Part shown: in pieces, positions 1 through 7,650 of the stretch
How positions within the stretch are numbered: the stretch's first letter is position 1
Layout of the letters: each line of letters starts with the position of its first letter
Assembly (NCBI GenBank): GCA_002437405.1
Contig: DJPO01000118.1
Span: 23,216 to 39,656, forward strand
DNA length: 16,441 bases
Source of the DNA: Opitutia bacterium UBA6410
Lineage (GTDB): Bacteria > Verrucomicrobiota > Verrucomicrobiia > Opitutales > Intestinicryptomonadaceae
Reading direction: 5' to 3'
Notes under the pieces: generated by a model
Database searches by the model: none
What the model was told of the DNA's origin: nothing
The model's input: the letters and a program-made list of their open reading frames with translations, nothing else
Translations under genes and position numbers: made by a program

Positions 1-24
1 CGCTTCGCTCGTTTCGGAAGTGTT

Positions 25-81
25 AAAAAAAAGGGGCGTTGCCCCTTTCGGCGATCGGCTTCGCCAATTTCGCCTATCACC
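25..81 (+). repeat. Composite double-hairpin repeat, copy 1
   Basis: The first hairpin is AAAGGGGC (30-37), loop GTT, then GCCCCTTT (41-48). After one spacer base comes GGC, then an imperfect second hairpin (CGGC/GCCAAT region, 53-70), then CGCC (71-74) and TATCACC. Copies at 179-243 and, inverted, at 345-397 and 16410-16441 share the order GGC, hairpin of about 18 bases, CGCC, (T/A)AT, C-rich tail. The A8 run at 25-32 means that, read leftward, the first hairpin is followed by T8 and could act as an intrinsic terminator on the minus strand. Confidence 0.75.
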
Positions 82-92
82 AAATATTACCC

Positions 93-116
93 GCAAAATT
101 GCGAATGCAATTTTGC
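93..116. repeat. Perfect 10-bp hairpin
   Basis: GCAAAATTGC (93-102) and GCAATTTTGC (107-116) are exact reverse complements around the loop GAAT. The element lies 11 bases after the first composite repeat. It has the stem-loop size of the second hairpin in that family but not the flanking GGC...CGCC signature, so I treat it as related only tentatively. There is no T-run on either side, so it is not a convincing terminator. Confidence 0.6.
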
Positions 117-178
117 TGTATAGCATTCTTCAGGGAACTCGAGGAGCGGAAGCCCCTCAAAAGGACGCGTAGCCTCAG

Positions 179-243
179 AAAAAAGGGGCTTAACTGTCGC
201 CCCCTTTGGCATTTCTGCAAGCAGAAATCGCCAATACCCTCCC
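179..243 (+). repeat. Composite double-hairpin repeat, copy 2
   Basis: Same architecture and orientation as the copy at 25-81. AAAGGGGC (182-189) pairs with GCCCCCTTT (199-207) across a longer loop. GGC (208-210) then leads into a perfect 8-bp hairpin ATTTCTGC-AA-GCAGAAAT (211-228), followed by CGCC (229-232) and AATACCCTCCC. The second stem differs in sequence from the other copies while pairing is kept, which points to compensatory change and a selected fold. The A6 run before it would again give a minus-strand terminator-like T tract. Confidence 0.75.
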
Positions 244-344
244 AATTGCCCCGCGCTTTCGGGTTCGGGCTATGTTCAGACGGTGGCTTGGCTTTTGGCG
301 CACGGTAGGCGCATACTGAGGACTGGGCAATTCTTCCGTTTTGA

Positions 345-397
345 GGGGATAGGCGCAATTTGCTACGCAAATCGCCGTAAGGGGGCTTTGCCCCCTT
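345..397 (-). repeat. Composite double-hairpin repeat, copy 3 (inverted)
   Basis: Read on the minus strand this copy has the hairpin AAGGGGGC-AAA-GCCCCCTT (plus strand 379-397). GGC and the hairpin ATTTGC-GTA-GCAAAT follow (plus strand about 358-372), then CGCCTATCCCC (ending at 345). It matches the copy at 25-81 in layout and the window-end copy nearly base for base in the GGCGAT and CGCCTATCCCC flanks. It lies inverted relative to the first two copies. Confidence 0.75.
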
Positions 398-541
398 CAT
401 GAAAACCCCTTCAATGGCTGGCGCACCTTGCGCCCGCCGTAGCAACGGTAGTTTCACGCGTCATTCCGAGCACTACTAAACTATACTATTTCTCTTGACT
501 GTTTCCTTTTCTTGTGTTTCATTCTTTCAAAAACCACACCG

Positions 542-1945
542 ATGAAAAAATTTATTAACGACAATTTCCTTCTTAAAACCGAATCCTCCCGCGCCCTTTT
601 CAATCAATTTGCCAAGCGCGCCCCCATTATCGACTTCCACTGTCATCTTTCGCCCGATGAAATTCTGGACGACAGGCAGTGGGACAATGTCGCCCAAGTT
701 TGGCTCGGCGGCGACCACTACAAGTGGCGCGCAATGCGCTCCAACGGCGTCGAGGAAAAATTCTGCACGGGCACTGAAACTTCCGACAGGGAAAAATTCG
801 ACAAGTTTGCCGAGACTATGCCCCGCCTTTTGCGCAATCCGATTTACCATTGGACGCATTTGGAGATGGCGCGATTTTTCGGAATCGACGATCTCCTCCT
901 TTCCCCCCAAACCGCCGACGAAGTTTGGGACAGAGCCAATGCCGTTTTGCGCGGCGGGCTTACCGCGCGCGAATGTATGCGCCGCTCGGGAGTCGAGGCG
1001 GTCTGCACTACGGACGACCCGATTTCCGATCTATCCGCGCACAAAAAGTTGCGTTCCGAAAATTTCGAGATAAAAGTCCTGCCGACTTTCCGCCCCGACA
1101 AAGCCCACGCAATCGAAAACCCGCAGGCGTATTCGGCTTATATTGCGCAGCTCGGGCAGGCGGCGGGCGTTGAAATCCGCAAGTTCGCCGATTTGATAAA
1201 CGCCCTTCAAAACAGGCACGACTATTTTAATGAACAGGGCTGCAAGCTTTCCGACAACGGGCTTGAAACCGTCTATTTTGCGCCCGCAACGGAGTCGGAA
1301 CTCGACGCCATTTTATCCGCCGCCCTCTCGGGCAAAACGCCCACTGCGGAGGAAGTCGCCAAATTCAAGTCCGCCGTTCTCCTTGAATGCGCGGCGATGG
1401 ACTGCCGTTCGGGCTGGACTCGCCAGCTGCACATCGGCGCGCTTCGCAACAACAATTCGAAAATGTTCGCAAAGCTCGGGCCCGACACGGGCTTCGATTC
1501 CATCGGCGAATTCAATTTCGCAGCCCCCTTGGCAAAGCACCTCGACGCGCTCGAATCGCGCGGGAATCTCGGGCGGACAATCCTCTATAACCTGCACCCC
1601 AAGGACAACGAAATGCTCGCGACCATGCTCGGCAACTTTCAGGATTCGACCTGCGCGGGCAAGCTGCAAATCGGCTCGGGCTGGTGGTTTCTCGACCAGT
1701 GCGACGGAATCAAAAAGCAGCTCGAGGCACTGTCGCAGCTTTCGCTTTTGTCGAATTTCGTCGGAATGGTCACCGACTCGCGCTCGTTCCTCTCGTACCC
1801 GCGCCACGAATATTTCCGCAGGATTCTCTGCAACATTCTCGGCACGGAAATGGAGGAGGGCGAATTGCCGGACGACCTGCCGCTCGTCGGCGAATGCGTC
1901 GCGCGCGTAGCCTACAAAAACGCAAAAAACTATTTCAACTTCTAA
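542..1945 (+). CDS. uxaC: Uronate isomerase (glucuronate/galacturonate isomerase)
   Basis: Interconverts D-galacturonate and D-tagaturonate (and D-glucuronate and D-fructuronate) in the cytoplasm, the first intracellular step of pectin-sugar breakdown. The 467-residue product matches the length of the UxaC family of the amidohydrolase superfamily. Visible family signatures are the metal-binding FHCH (H33, H35) after PIID, the DHYKWRAMRSNGV block, the CTTDDP segment, the HIGALRNNN block and, near the C terminus, VTDSRSFLSYPRHEYFRRIL, all close to the E. coli enzyme as I remember it. I chose the ATG at 542: the product then begins MKKFINDNFLL, aligned with the family N terminus. An in-frame TTG at 512 would add ten unrelated residues. 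No Shine-Dalgarno motif precedes either start. It is the first gene of a five-gene operon, 19 bases before the transporter. Confidence 0.96.
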   Translation: MKKFINDNFLLKTESSRALFNQFAKRAPIIDFHCHLSPDEILDDRQWDNVAQVWLGGDHYKWRAMRSNGVEEKFCTGTETSDREKFDKFAETMPRLLRNPIYHWTHLEMARFFGIDDLLLSPQTADEVWDRANAVLRGGLTARECMRRSGVEAVCTTDDPISDLSAHKKLRSENFEIKVLPTFRPDKAHAIENPQAYSAYIAQLGQAAGVEIRKFADLINALQNRHDYFNEQGCKLSDNGLETVYFAPATESELDAILSAALSGKTPTAEEVAKFKSAVLLECAAMDCRSGWTRQLHIGALRNNNSKMFAKLGPDTGFDSIGEFNFAAPLAKHLDALESRGNLGRTILYNLHPKDNEMLATMLGNFQDSTCAGKLQIGSGWWFLDQCDGIKKQLEALSQLSLLSNFVGMVTDSRSFLSYPRHEYFRRILCNILGTEMEEGELPDDLPLVGECVARVAYKNAKNYFNF

Positions 1946-1964
1946 CCCGAACCCGCCCGCGCGT

Positions 1965-3254
1965 ATGAAAAAAATCGGAAACTTCCGCTGGGCAATCTGC
2001 GCCCTGCTCTTCGCAATCACCGCAATCAATTATATGGACAGGCAGATTATCGGCCTGCTCAAACCCGCCCTCGAGTCGGAATTCGGCTGGAGCGAAATCG
2101 ACTACTCGAACATCATTGCGGCATTCCAGATTGCGTACGCGGTGGGCTCGATTTTGATGGGTCTTTTGATTGACAAAATCGGCGTGCGCTGGGGCATGGT
2201 GATTGTCGCGCTCTTCTGGAGTTTGGCGACCGCCGCCCACGGGCTCGTGCGCGAGTTCGACATCTTCGGGCTGACAATCACGAGCGCGGCGGGCTTCATG
2301 GCGGCGCGAATCGGCTTGGGGATTTTCGAGGGCGGAAATTTTCCCGCGGCAATCCGCACGGTCTCGACGTGGTTTCCGCGAAAGGAGGTTGCGCTTGCGA
2401 CGGGCATTTTCAATTCGGGCAGCAACGTGGGGGCGATAGTCGCGCCGATTATCGTACCCGCGCTCGCGCTCTGGCTCGGGTGGAGAATTTCGTTTATGAT
2501 TCTCGGTGTTGCGGGGATTGTCTGGATTTTGTTCTGGAACATTTTGTACACTTCGCCCGAGAAGTCGAAATTTTTGTCCGACGGCGAACGCGAATACATC
2601 GCAAAAGACCCCGCGAACAAAGACGAACCCGCGCGCAGGAAAATCTCGTGGATTTCCCTTCTCAAATACAGGCAGGTTTGCGCGTTTTCGGCGGGCATGC
2701 TGATTAGCTCGCCGATTTGGTGGTTCTATCTTTTCTGGATTCCGAGCTTCCTGCACAAGCGCTTCAATCTGGAAGTCGCCCAGCAGACGCCACTTTTGGC
2801 GACAATCTATTTGATGGCGTGCTTCGGGAGCGTTGCGGGCGGCTGGATTTCCTCGGCGTTGATTGCCAAGGGTAAATCGCTGAACTTCTCGCGCAAGATT
2901 GCGCTGCTGATTTGCGCGCTCTTCGTTGTCCCCGTCTTCTTCGCGCCGCTGACATCGAGCCCGTGGGTTGCGGCGGTTCTCGTGGGCTTCGCGGGGGCTG
3001 CGCACCAAGGCTACTCGGCGAACTTGTATTCGATTGTCGGCGACGTTGCGCCCAAGGACACGATTGCCTCGATTACGGGCTTGGGCACGACCTGCGCGGC
3101 ACTCGGGGCAATCGCGCTCTCGAAAAGCATCGGCTACATTTTGGAGGCTACGGGCAACGACTACACGGTAATCTTCGCGTTCGCGTCGGTCGCCTATGTG
3201 TTCGCGACTCTGCTTATGCACCTGATTTCCCCGCGTCTCGAAAAAATGGACTAA
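1965..3254 (+). CDS. exuT: MFS hexuronate transporter, ExuT-like
   Basis: Predicted inner-membrane major facilitator of the anion:cation symporter family, importing galacturonate and/or glucuronate with protons. At 429 residues it is the usual length for a 12-helix MFS protein. The N-terminal helix ends in NYMDRQ (D25, R26). The MFS loop 2-3 signature is seen as GLLIDKIGVRWG (66-77). The segments YSNIIAAFQIAYAVG (48-61), the GIFNSGSNVGAIVAP block (147-161) and SDGEREYI (205-212) closely resemble E. coli ExuT. Its position between uxaC and uxaB supports a hexuronate substrate. Transport specificity is inferred from context and resemblance; a related aldonate or glucarate carrier of the same family remains possible. 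No Shine-Dalgarno motif is seen. The gap to uxaB is only 4 bases, so translation is probably coupled. Confidence 0.88.
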   Translation: MKKIGNFRWAICALLFAITAINYMDRQIIGLLKPALESEFGWSEIDYSNIIAAFQIAYAVGSILMGLLIDKIGVRWGMVIVALFWSLATAAHGLVREFDIFGLTITSAAGFMAARIGLGIFEGGNFPAAIRTVSTWFPRKEVALATGIFNSGSNVGAIVAPIIVPALALWLGWRISFMILGVAGIVWILFWNILYTSPEKSKFLSDGEREYIAKDPANKDEPARRKISWISLLKYRQVCAFSAGMLISSPIWWFYLFWIPSFLHKRFNLEVAQQTPLLATIYLMACFGSVAGGWISSALIAKGKSLNFSRKIALLICALFVVPVFFAPLTSSPWVAAVLVGFAGAAHQGYSANLYSIVGDVAPKDTIASITGLGTTCAALGAIALSKSIGYILEATGNDYTVIFAFASVAYVFATLLMHLISPRLEKMD

Positions 3255-3258
3255 GGCA

Positions 3259-4638
3259 ATGCGAGAAAACATAAAAATTCTGCAATTCGGCGAGGGTAAT
3301 TTTCTGAGAGCTTTTGCGGACGACATCGTATGCCGCCTGCGCAAAAAGGGGCTTTTCGACGGCTTGATTAGGGTTTTCAATCTGCGCAAAAGCGGCTCGG
3401 TTTCGAAGCTCGCGGACAACGGCTGCAAGTACCATTTGGTTCTGCGCGGAATCGACCCCGAGCGCGGCGCGGTGTCGGAAACGTCGGTTGTTGATTCGAT
3501 TTCCGACGCCGTGAACTGCTACGGGCAATACGGCAAATTCGTCGAATCCGCCCTGCTGCCCGACCTGCGTTTTGTGATTTCCAACAGCACCGAGGCGGGA
3601 ATATATTTTGACGCCTCCGACAAATTCTCCGACACTCCGCCGACATCGTTCCCAGCAAAACTCACGCAGCTGCTCTTTAAAAGATTCAAACACTTCGGCG
3701 GGGACGAAAAAAAAGGGCTGGTGCTCCTGCCCTGCGAACTGCTCGAGCGCAACGGCGACGAGCTGAAGTCGTGCGTGTTAAAATACGCGCAAAGCTGGGG
3801 GCTGGAGTGCGGATTTTCCGAGTGGCTCGAAAGCGCGTGCGTTTTCTGCAATACGCTTGTAGACAGAATCGTGAGCGGGCACCCCGCCGACGACGACAAA
3901 TTTATAACCGACCCCGCAATCCTCACAGACCCCATCTCCGTCGTCGGCGAGCCGTACCTTTTTTGGGCGATAGAATCTCCGCAAAATTTTTCGGGCGAAT
4001 TGCCGCTCGACAAGTGCGGGCTGAACGTAATTTTCACGGACGACATCGCCCCGTACCGCGCACGAAAAGTCGCCCTGCTGAACGCTCCGCACACGCTCGC
4101 GGCGGCAATCGGAATGCTCGGCGGAATCGAAACCGTGCGCGAAGCGGTCGAGCACCCCGTCTTGGGCGGATACATTCAAAAGCTGATGTTCTCCGAGCTC
4201 GCCGAGTCGCTCTCCGCGCCGCGAGCGCAATCCGAAGCCTATGCGCGGGAAATTCTCGACAGATTCCGCAATCCGTATCTGGAGCACAAACTTTCGTCTA
4301 TCGCAAACAACGCTATCGCGAAATGCAAAGTAAGAGTAATCCCGCAGCTTGCAAAATACCGCGAAAAGACGGGCGGCTTCGCCCCGCTTATGATGTACGG
4401 GCTTGCGGCAAACGCGCTGATGGCGTTTAAAAATCCGCAATACCTCCCCGCCCTGCCCGATGCGGAAAATATCGCGAAAGAAACCGAATGCGCCGCGTTC
4501 GCCGAAAAGCTGGCAAAGTGCCCGTTCTTTGCGGGAGAGTTTGCGGGCGACGGCGAATTCAAACGCGCGCTTTTAAATGCGCTGGAGACAATCGAGCGCG
4601 GCGGCGCGCTTGGCGGAATCGAAAAACTTCTCAAATGA
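3259..4638 (+). CDS. uxaB: Tagaturonate reductase (altronate oxidoreductase)
   Basis: NADH-dependent reduction of D-tagaturonate to D-altronate in the cytoplasm, the second step of galacturonate catabolism. The 459-residue protein belongs to the mannitol dehydrogenase long-chain superfamily. The nucleotide-binding start ILQFGEGNFLRAF (7-19) is diagnostic of UxaB rather than of UxuB fructuronate reductase. SNSTEAG (108-114) and the LVDRIVSGHP segment (200-209) follow. The catalytic K...N..H pattern is visible as K270, N275 and H278 in RKVALLNAPHT. It is slightly shorter than E. coli UxaB (483), mostly by a shorter C-terminal region. Its stop overlaps the uxaA start in an ATGA, indicating translational coupling. 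The partner genes make tagaturonate the likely substrate. Confidence 0.94.
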   Translation: MRENIKILQFGEGNFLRAFADDIVCRLRKKGLFDGLIRVFNLRKSGSVSKLADNGCKYHLVLRGIDPERGAVSETSVVDSISDAVNCYGQYGKFVESALLPDLRFVISNSTEAGIYFDASDKFSDTPPTSFPAKLTQLLFKRFKHFGGDEKKGLVLLPCELLERNGDELKSCVLKYAQSWGLECGFSEWLESACVFCNTLVDRIVSGHPADDDKFITDPAILTDPISVVGEPYLFWAIESPQNFSGELPLDKCGLNVIFTDDIAPYRARKVALLNAPHTLAAAIGMLGGIETVREAVEHPVLGGYIQKLMFSELAESLSAPRAQSEAYAREILDRFRNPYLEHKLSSIANNAIAKCKVRVIPQLAKYREKTGGFAPLMMYGLAANALMAFKNPQYLPALPDAENIAKETECAAFAEKLAKCPFFAGEFAGDGEFKRALLNALETIERGGALGGIEKLLK

Positions 4639-6128
4639 AAGAAACCCTCTTAAAAATTTCCGACGCCGACAACGTGGCGGTCGCCCTGCGCGACATTCAT
4701 AAAAGCGAAACGCTCGAATGCGCGGGCGAAAAATTCGCCGCGCAAGCCGACGTCAAATTCGGGCACAAAGTCGCCCTCGCCGACATTCCAGCGGGCGCGG
4801 ACGTTGTCAAATACGGGCACAGAATCGGGCGTATGGCGGCAGCTGTTCCGCGCGGCGGACTTGTGGACGAAACAAATCTGCGCACGGCTTTGGGAGAAAA
4901 GGAAAACTATTTTTATTCGCCGACTAAAATCCAAGAGCCGCAAATTTCGGGCGCGACGTTCAACGGATACGTCCGCGCAAACGGGGAAGTCGGGGTTCGC
5001 AACGAGCTGTGGATTGTGCCGCTCGTCTCGTGTGTAAACTGCCTCGCGCGGGAGCTTGAAAACCGATTCCGCCAAAGCCCGCTTTGCGTCCACACGGACG
5101 GCGTTTTTGCAATCACCCAGCCCTACGGCTGCTCGCAGCTCGGGTGCGACCACGCGAATACGCGGAAAATCCTCGCAGACCTTTGTGTCAATCCGAACGC
5201 GGGCGGAGTGCTCGTGCTCGCGCTCGGGTGCGAAAACAACAAGATGTCGGACTTCAAGCTCGAGCTTCAAAAGCTCTCGCCCGACTTCGACAGAATAAGA
5301 TTTCTGGAGTCGCAAAGCGTGCCAGACGAGCTCGACGCCGCGGAGTCGCTCATTCGCGAACTGCTCGAAGAAATGAAGTCCGACAGCCGTTCGCCCGCGC
5401 CGCTTTCGAAGCTGAAAGTCGGAATGAAATGCGGGGGCTCGGACGCGTTTTCGGGAATAACCGCAAACGTGCTAATCGGCAAATTCGCAGACGAACTGAC
5501 CGCCCGTGGCGGCTCGTGCGCCCTCTGCGAAGTCCCCGAAATGTTCGGCGCGGAAACGCTGCTTATGAACCGCGCAAAATCGCGCGCGGTCTTCGACGAA
5601 ATCGTCGATATGATTAACTCCTTCAAAAACTATTTTGTCTCCAACGGTATGCCCGTCTACGAAAACCCCTCGCCGGGGAACAAGGCGGGGGGAATTTCGA
5701 CGCTCGAGGAAAAGTCGCTCGGGTGCGTACAAAAGGGCGGAACGGGCGCGGTGAACGATGTCGTGCGCTACGGCGGACGCATAAAATGCGCGGGGCTAAC
5801 GCTCCTCGAATCCCCGGGCAACGACCCAGTTGCGGCGACCGCCCTCGCGGCGGCGGGCTGCCAGATAATCCTTTTCAGCACGGGGCGCGGGACGCCGTTT
5901 TCGTCGATTGTCCCGACCCTCAAAATCTCGTCAAACTCCGCGCTATTCGACAAAAAACGCAACTGGATTGATTTTGACGCGGGCGCGATTCTCGACGGCA
6001 AGCCGCTTGCCAAGCTATCGCGCGAATTTTTCGACTCCGTAATGGCGACCGCCAACGGGCACAAAACAAAGGCGGAGGAAAACGGATACAGGGAAATCGC
6101 AATTTTCAAAACGGGAATCACTCTCTAA
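4635..6128 (+). CDS. uxaA: Altronate dehydratase
   Basis: Dehydrates D-altronate to 2-keto-3-deoxy-D-gluconate, which feeds the Entner-Doudoroff end reactions. From the ATG at 4635 the product is 497 residues, almost the E. coli length (495). An N-terminal SAF domain (about 1-85) contains DNVAVAL and FGHKVALADI (G43, H44). The large catalytic domain follows, with GVRNELWI (120-127), PYGCSQLG (163-170), LGCENN (197-202), KCGGSDAFSGITAN (265-278), YENPSPGNKAGGISTLEEKS (342-361) and FSTGRGTPF (414-422). These cysteine- and serine-rich motifs are typical of the iron-dependent UxaA/GarD family. An open frame extends upstream to 4488 inside uxaB, but homology begins at this ATG and the ATGA overlap with uxaB supports it. 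KdgK and KdgA, needed next, are not in the window. Confidence 0.95.
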   Translation: MKETLLKISDADNVAVALRDIHKSETLECAGEKFAAQADVKFGHKVALADIPAGADVVKYGHRIGRMAAAVPRGGLVDETNLRTALGEKENYFYSPTKIQEPQISGATFNGYVRANGEVGVRNELWIVPLVSCVNCLARELENRFRQSPLCVHTDGVFAITQPYGCSQLGCDHANTRKILADLCVNPNAGGVLVLALGCENNKMSDFKLELQKLSPDFDRIRFLESQSVPDELDAAESLIRELLEEMKSDSRSPAPLSKLKVGMKCGGSDAFSGITANVLIGKFADELTARGGSCALCEVPEMFGAETLLMNRAKSRAVFDEIVDMINSFKNYFVSNGMPVYENPSPGNKAGGISTLEEKSLGCVQKGGTGAVNDVVRYGGRIKCAGLTLLESPGNDPVAATALAAAGCQIILFSTGRGTPFSSIVPTLKISSNSALFDKKRNWIDFDAGAILDGKPLAKLSREFFDSVMATANGHKTKAEENGYREIAIFKTGITL

Positions 6129-6146
6129 TTTAAGCAAAAACAAAAT

Positions 6147-7574
6147 ATGAAATACGCAAAAACACTACCGACTCTTTGCGCGGCACTCGCGGCTGTTTTC
6201 GGCTCCGCGTGCGTGCAAACCCAGCAGGCAAAACAGCCCGAAATCGTCGACGCAAACGCGCCGTTCGATATGCCCGCAATCGTCCTGCCCGCCTTCCCAG
6301 ACCGCGACTTCCCGATTACCGACTTCGGGGCGAAGGAGGGCGAAAGCGCCGACAACACAAAAGCCTTCGCCGCGGCAATCGACGCGTGCAACAAGTCGGG
6401 CGGCGGAAGGGTCGTAGTCCCCGCGGGGCTTTGGAAGACGGGCGCGATACACTTCAAAAGCAACGTCAACCTGCACCTTTCCGAAAACTCCGAAGTGCGC
6501 TTTTTGGGCGACCCGCAGAAATATCTGCCCGCCGTCCAGTCGTCGTGGGAGGGCTTGGAATGCTTCAACTATTCGCCGCTCGTCTACGCGTTCGAGTGCG
6601 AAAACGTCGCCATCACGGGCAGCGGAACGCTCCGCGCAGAAATGGACACTTGGCTCAAATGGATGAACCGCCCGCAGGCGCATATGGACGCGCTCAGGAA
6701 GCTCTACGATATGGGCTCGACCGACGTGCCCGTCGAAAAGCGTCAAATGGCGGTCGGCGAAAACCACCTGCGCCCGCAGTTCCTGCAATTCAACCGCTGC
6801 AAAAACATTCTGCTCGACGGCTTCAAAATCAGGGAAAGCCCGTTCTGGACAATCCACATTTTCAAGAGCCAAAACGGCGTATTGCGCAACCTCGACGTCA
6901 AGGCGCTCTCGCACAACAACGACGGCGTCGACTTCGAAATGAGCAAAAACTTTCTGGTCGAGGGCTGCAAATTCTGTCAGGGCGACGACGCTATCGTCAT
7001 CAAGTCGGGGCGCAACCGCGACGGCTGGAGGCTCGCGACACCCTCCGAAAACATAGTCGCGCGCAACAATACAGTTGAGGCGGGGCACGGGCTGCTCGTA
7101 ATCGGCAGCGAGCTATCGGGCGGCGTGCGCAACATCTACGTCGAAAATTGCGAGATGAAAAACAACCCCATCGCCCCGAGCATCTGCGTGCTCACCGTCA
7201 AGACGAACTACCGTCGCGGCGGATTCGTCGAAAATGTCCGAATGAAAAACATCAAGGCGGAAAACGTAAAGCGCGCCGTCCTGTATTTGGATATGACGGT
7301 TTTCTACCAGTGGAAAAATTTCCCCGACTACGAAAAACGCCTGACGAAAATCGACGGAATCACGCTTGAAAACATCACATGCGCCGAATCCGAATGCGCC
7401 TACAAGGTAATCGGCGACGCCGACTTGCAGCCGCGCAACGTCGTGCTGAAAGACGTTAAAATCGGGAAAATAACAAAGTTCCTGCGCCAAAAGGTAAATT
7501 GCGACGACCTGAAAGTCGAAAACCTCACCTACGGCGAACTCGCGGGCCCGATTGACCGCCCCGTAAAAAAATAG
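6147..7574 (+). CDS. Secreted GH28 glycosidase (polygalacturonase-like)
   Basis: Glycoside hydrolase family 28 enzyme, expected to cleave galacturonosyl linkages in pectin fragments outside the cytoplasm and so supply the uronate genes before it. The first 22 residues form a hydrophobic leader ending in GSAC (C22), a weak lipobox, so it may be lipid-anchored or processed by signal peptidase I. The right-handed beta-helix domain begins near DFGAKEGESADNTKAF (59-74), the usual GH28/pectate-lyase-fold start. Active-site motifs are NNDGVD (D259, D262), QGDDAIVIKSG (D280, D281) and GHGLLVIGSELSGG (H314). The classical RIK motif is replaced by TVK (K352) followed by YRRGGF, which marks an atypical subfamily. 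At 475 residues it is full length. It lies 18 bases after uxaA and is the last gene before a terminator. Whether it acts exo or endo, and on homogalacturonan or rhamnogalacturonan, cannot be read from the sequence. Confidence 0.92.
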   Translation: MKYAKTLPTLCAALAAVFGSACVQTQQAKQPEIVDANAPFDMPAIVLPAFPDRDFPITDFGAKEGESADNTKAFAAAIDACNKSGGGRVVVPAGLWKTGAIHFKSNVNLHLSENSEVRFLGDPQKYLPAVQSSWEGLECFNYSPLVYAFECENVAITGSGTLRAEMDTWLKWMNRPQAHMDALRKLYDMGSTDVPVEKRQMAVGENHLRPQFLQFNRCKNILLDGFKIRESPFWTIHIFKSQNGVLRNLDVKALSHNNDGVDFEMSKNFLVEGCKFCQGDDAIVIKSGRNRDGWRLATPSENIVARNNTVEAGHGLLVIGSELSGGVRNIYVENCEMKNNPIAPSICVLTVKTNYRRGGFVENVRMKNIKAENVKRAVLYLDMTVFYQWKNFPDYEKRLTKIDGITLENITCAESECAYKVIGDADLQPRNVVLKDVKIGKITKFLRQKVNCDDLKVENLTYGELAGPIDRPVKK

Positions 7575-7619
7575 CCCGTCGGCAGCGGACAATTCCGCAA
7601 CCTGAAAAATTCAAACCCC

Positions 7620-7650
7620 AACCCGCGACCGACAAAGTTGCGGGTTTTTT
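7620..7650 (+). terminator. Intrinsic terminator of the galacturonate operon
   Basis: AACCCGCGAC (7620-7629) pairs with GTTGCGGGTT (7637-7646) in a 10-bp stem with one G-T wobble and a 7-base loop. The last stem bases run into T6 (7645-7650). It lies 45 bases after the GH28 stop. Its T tract overlaps the stop codon of the convergent membrane-protein gene (7649-7651). On the minus strand no T-run follows directly, so it works best for the plus-strand operon. Confidence 0.85.

Larger units (their letters stand above)
1..541. other. Gene-free region rich in hairpin repeats
   Basis: I see no credible gene in these 541 bases. The open frames present (39-308 on +, 77-457 on -) run straight through inverted repeats and have low-complexity, Arg/Ser/Pro-rich translations with no family resemblance. 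The stretch holds three composite double-hairpin elements (25-81, 179-243, 345-397), a separate 10-bp perfect hairpin (93-116) and a smaller 5-bp hairpin (420-434, GGCGC/GCGCC). It forms the leader side of the galacturonate operon, so that operon's promoter should lie near its right end. I could not pick a good -35/-10 pair: TATACT at 482-487 has no partner, and TTGACT at 495-500 has no -10 at the right distance. Confidence 0.7.

Noticed and set aside
244..332. Small structured RNA closed by AATTGCCC (244-251) and GGGCAATT (325-332)
   Set aside because: Only eight outer base pairs are seen, and the 73-base interior shows no further consistent fold or known RNA motif.
39..457. Overlapping open frames at 39-308 (+) and 77-457 (-) as small genes
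   Set aside because: Both traverse several inverted repeats, have Arg/Ser/Pro-rich translations with no recognisable motif, and shadow each other. The repeat structure explains the open frames.
482..523. Promoter for uxaC using TATACT (482-487) or TTGACT (495-500)
   Set aside because: Neither hexamer has a partner of reasonable quality at 16-18 bases, so no promoter is called.
512..541. TTG at 512 as the uxaC start
   Set aside because: It adds ten residues absent from the family. The ATG at 542 aligns with the known UxaC N terminus.
1935..3428. 497-codon open frame antisense to the transporter gene
   Set aside because: It is the complement of a clear MFS gene. Its translation is extremely Arg/Asn/Glu-rich with no family resemblance, as expected from codon bias of the sense gene.
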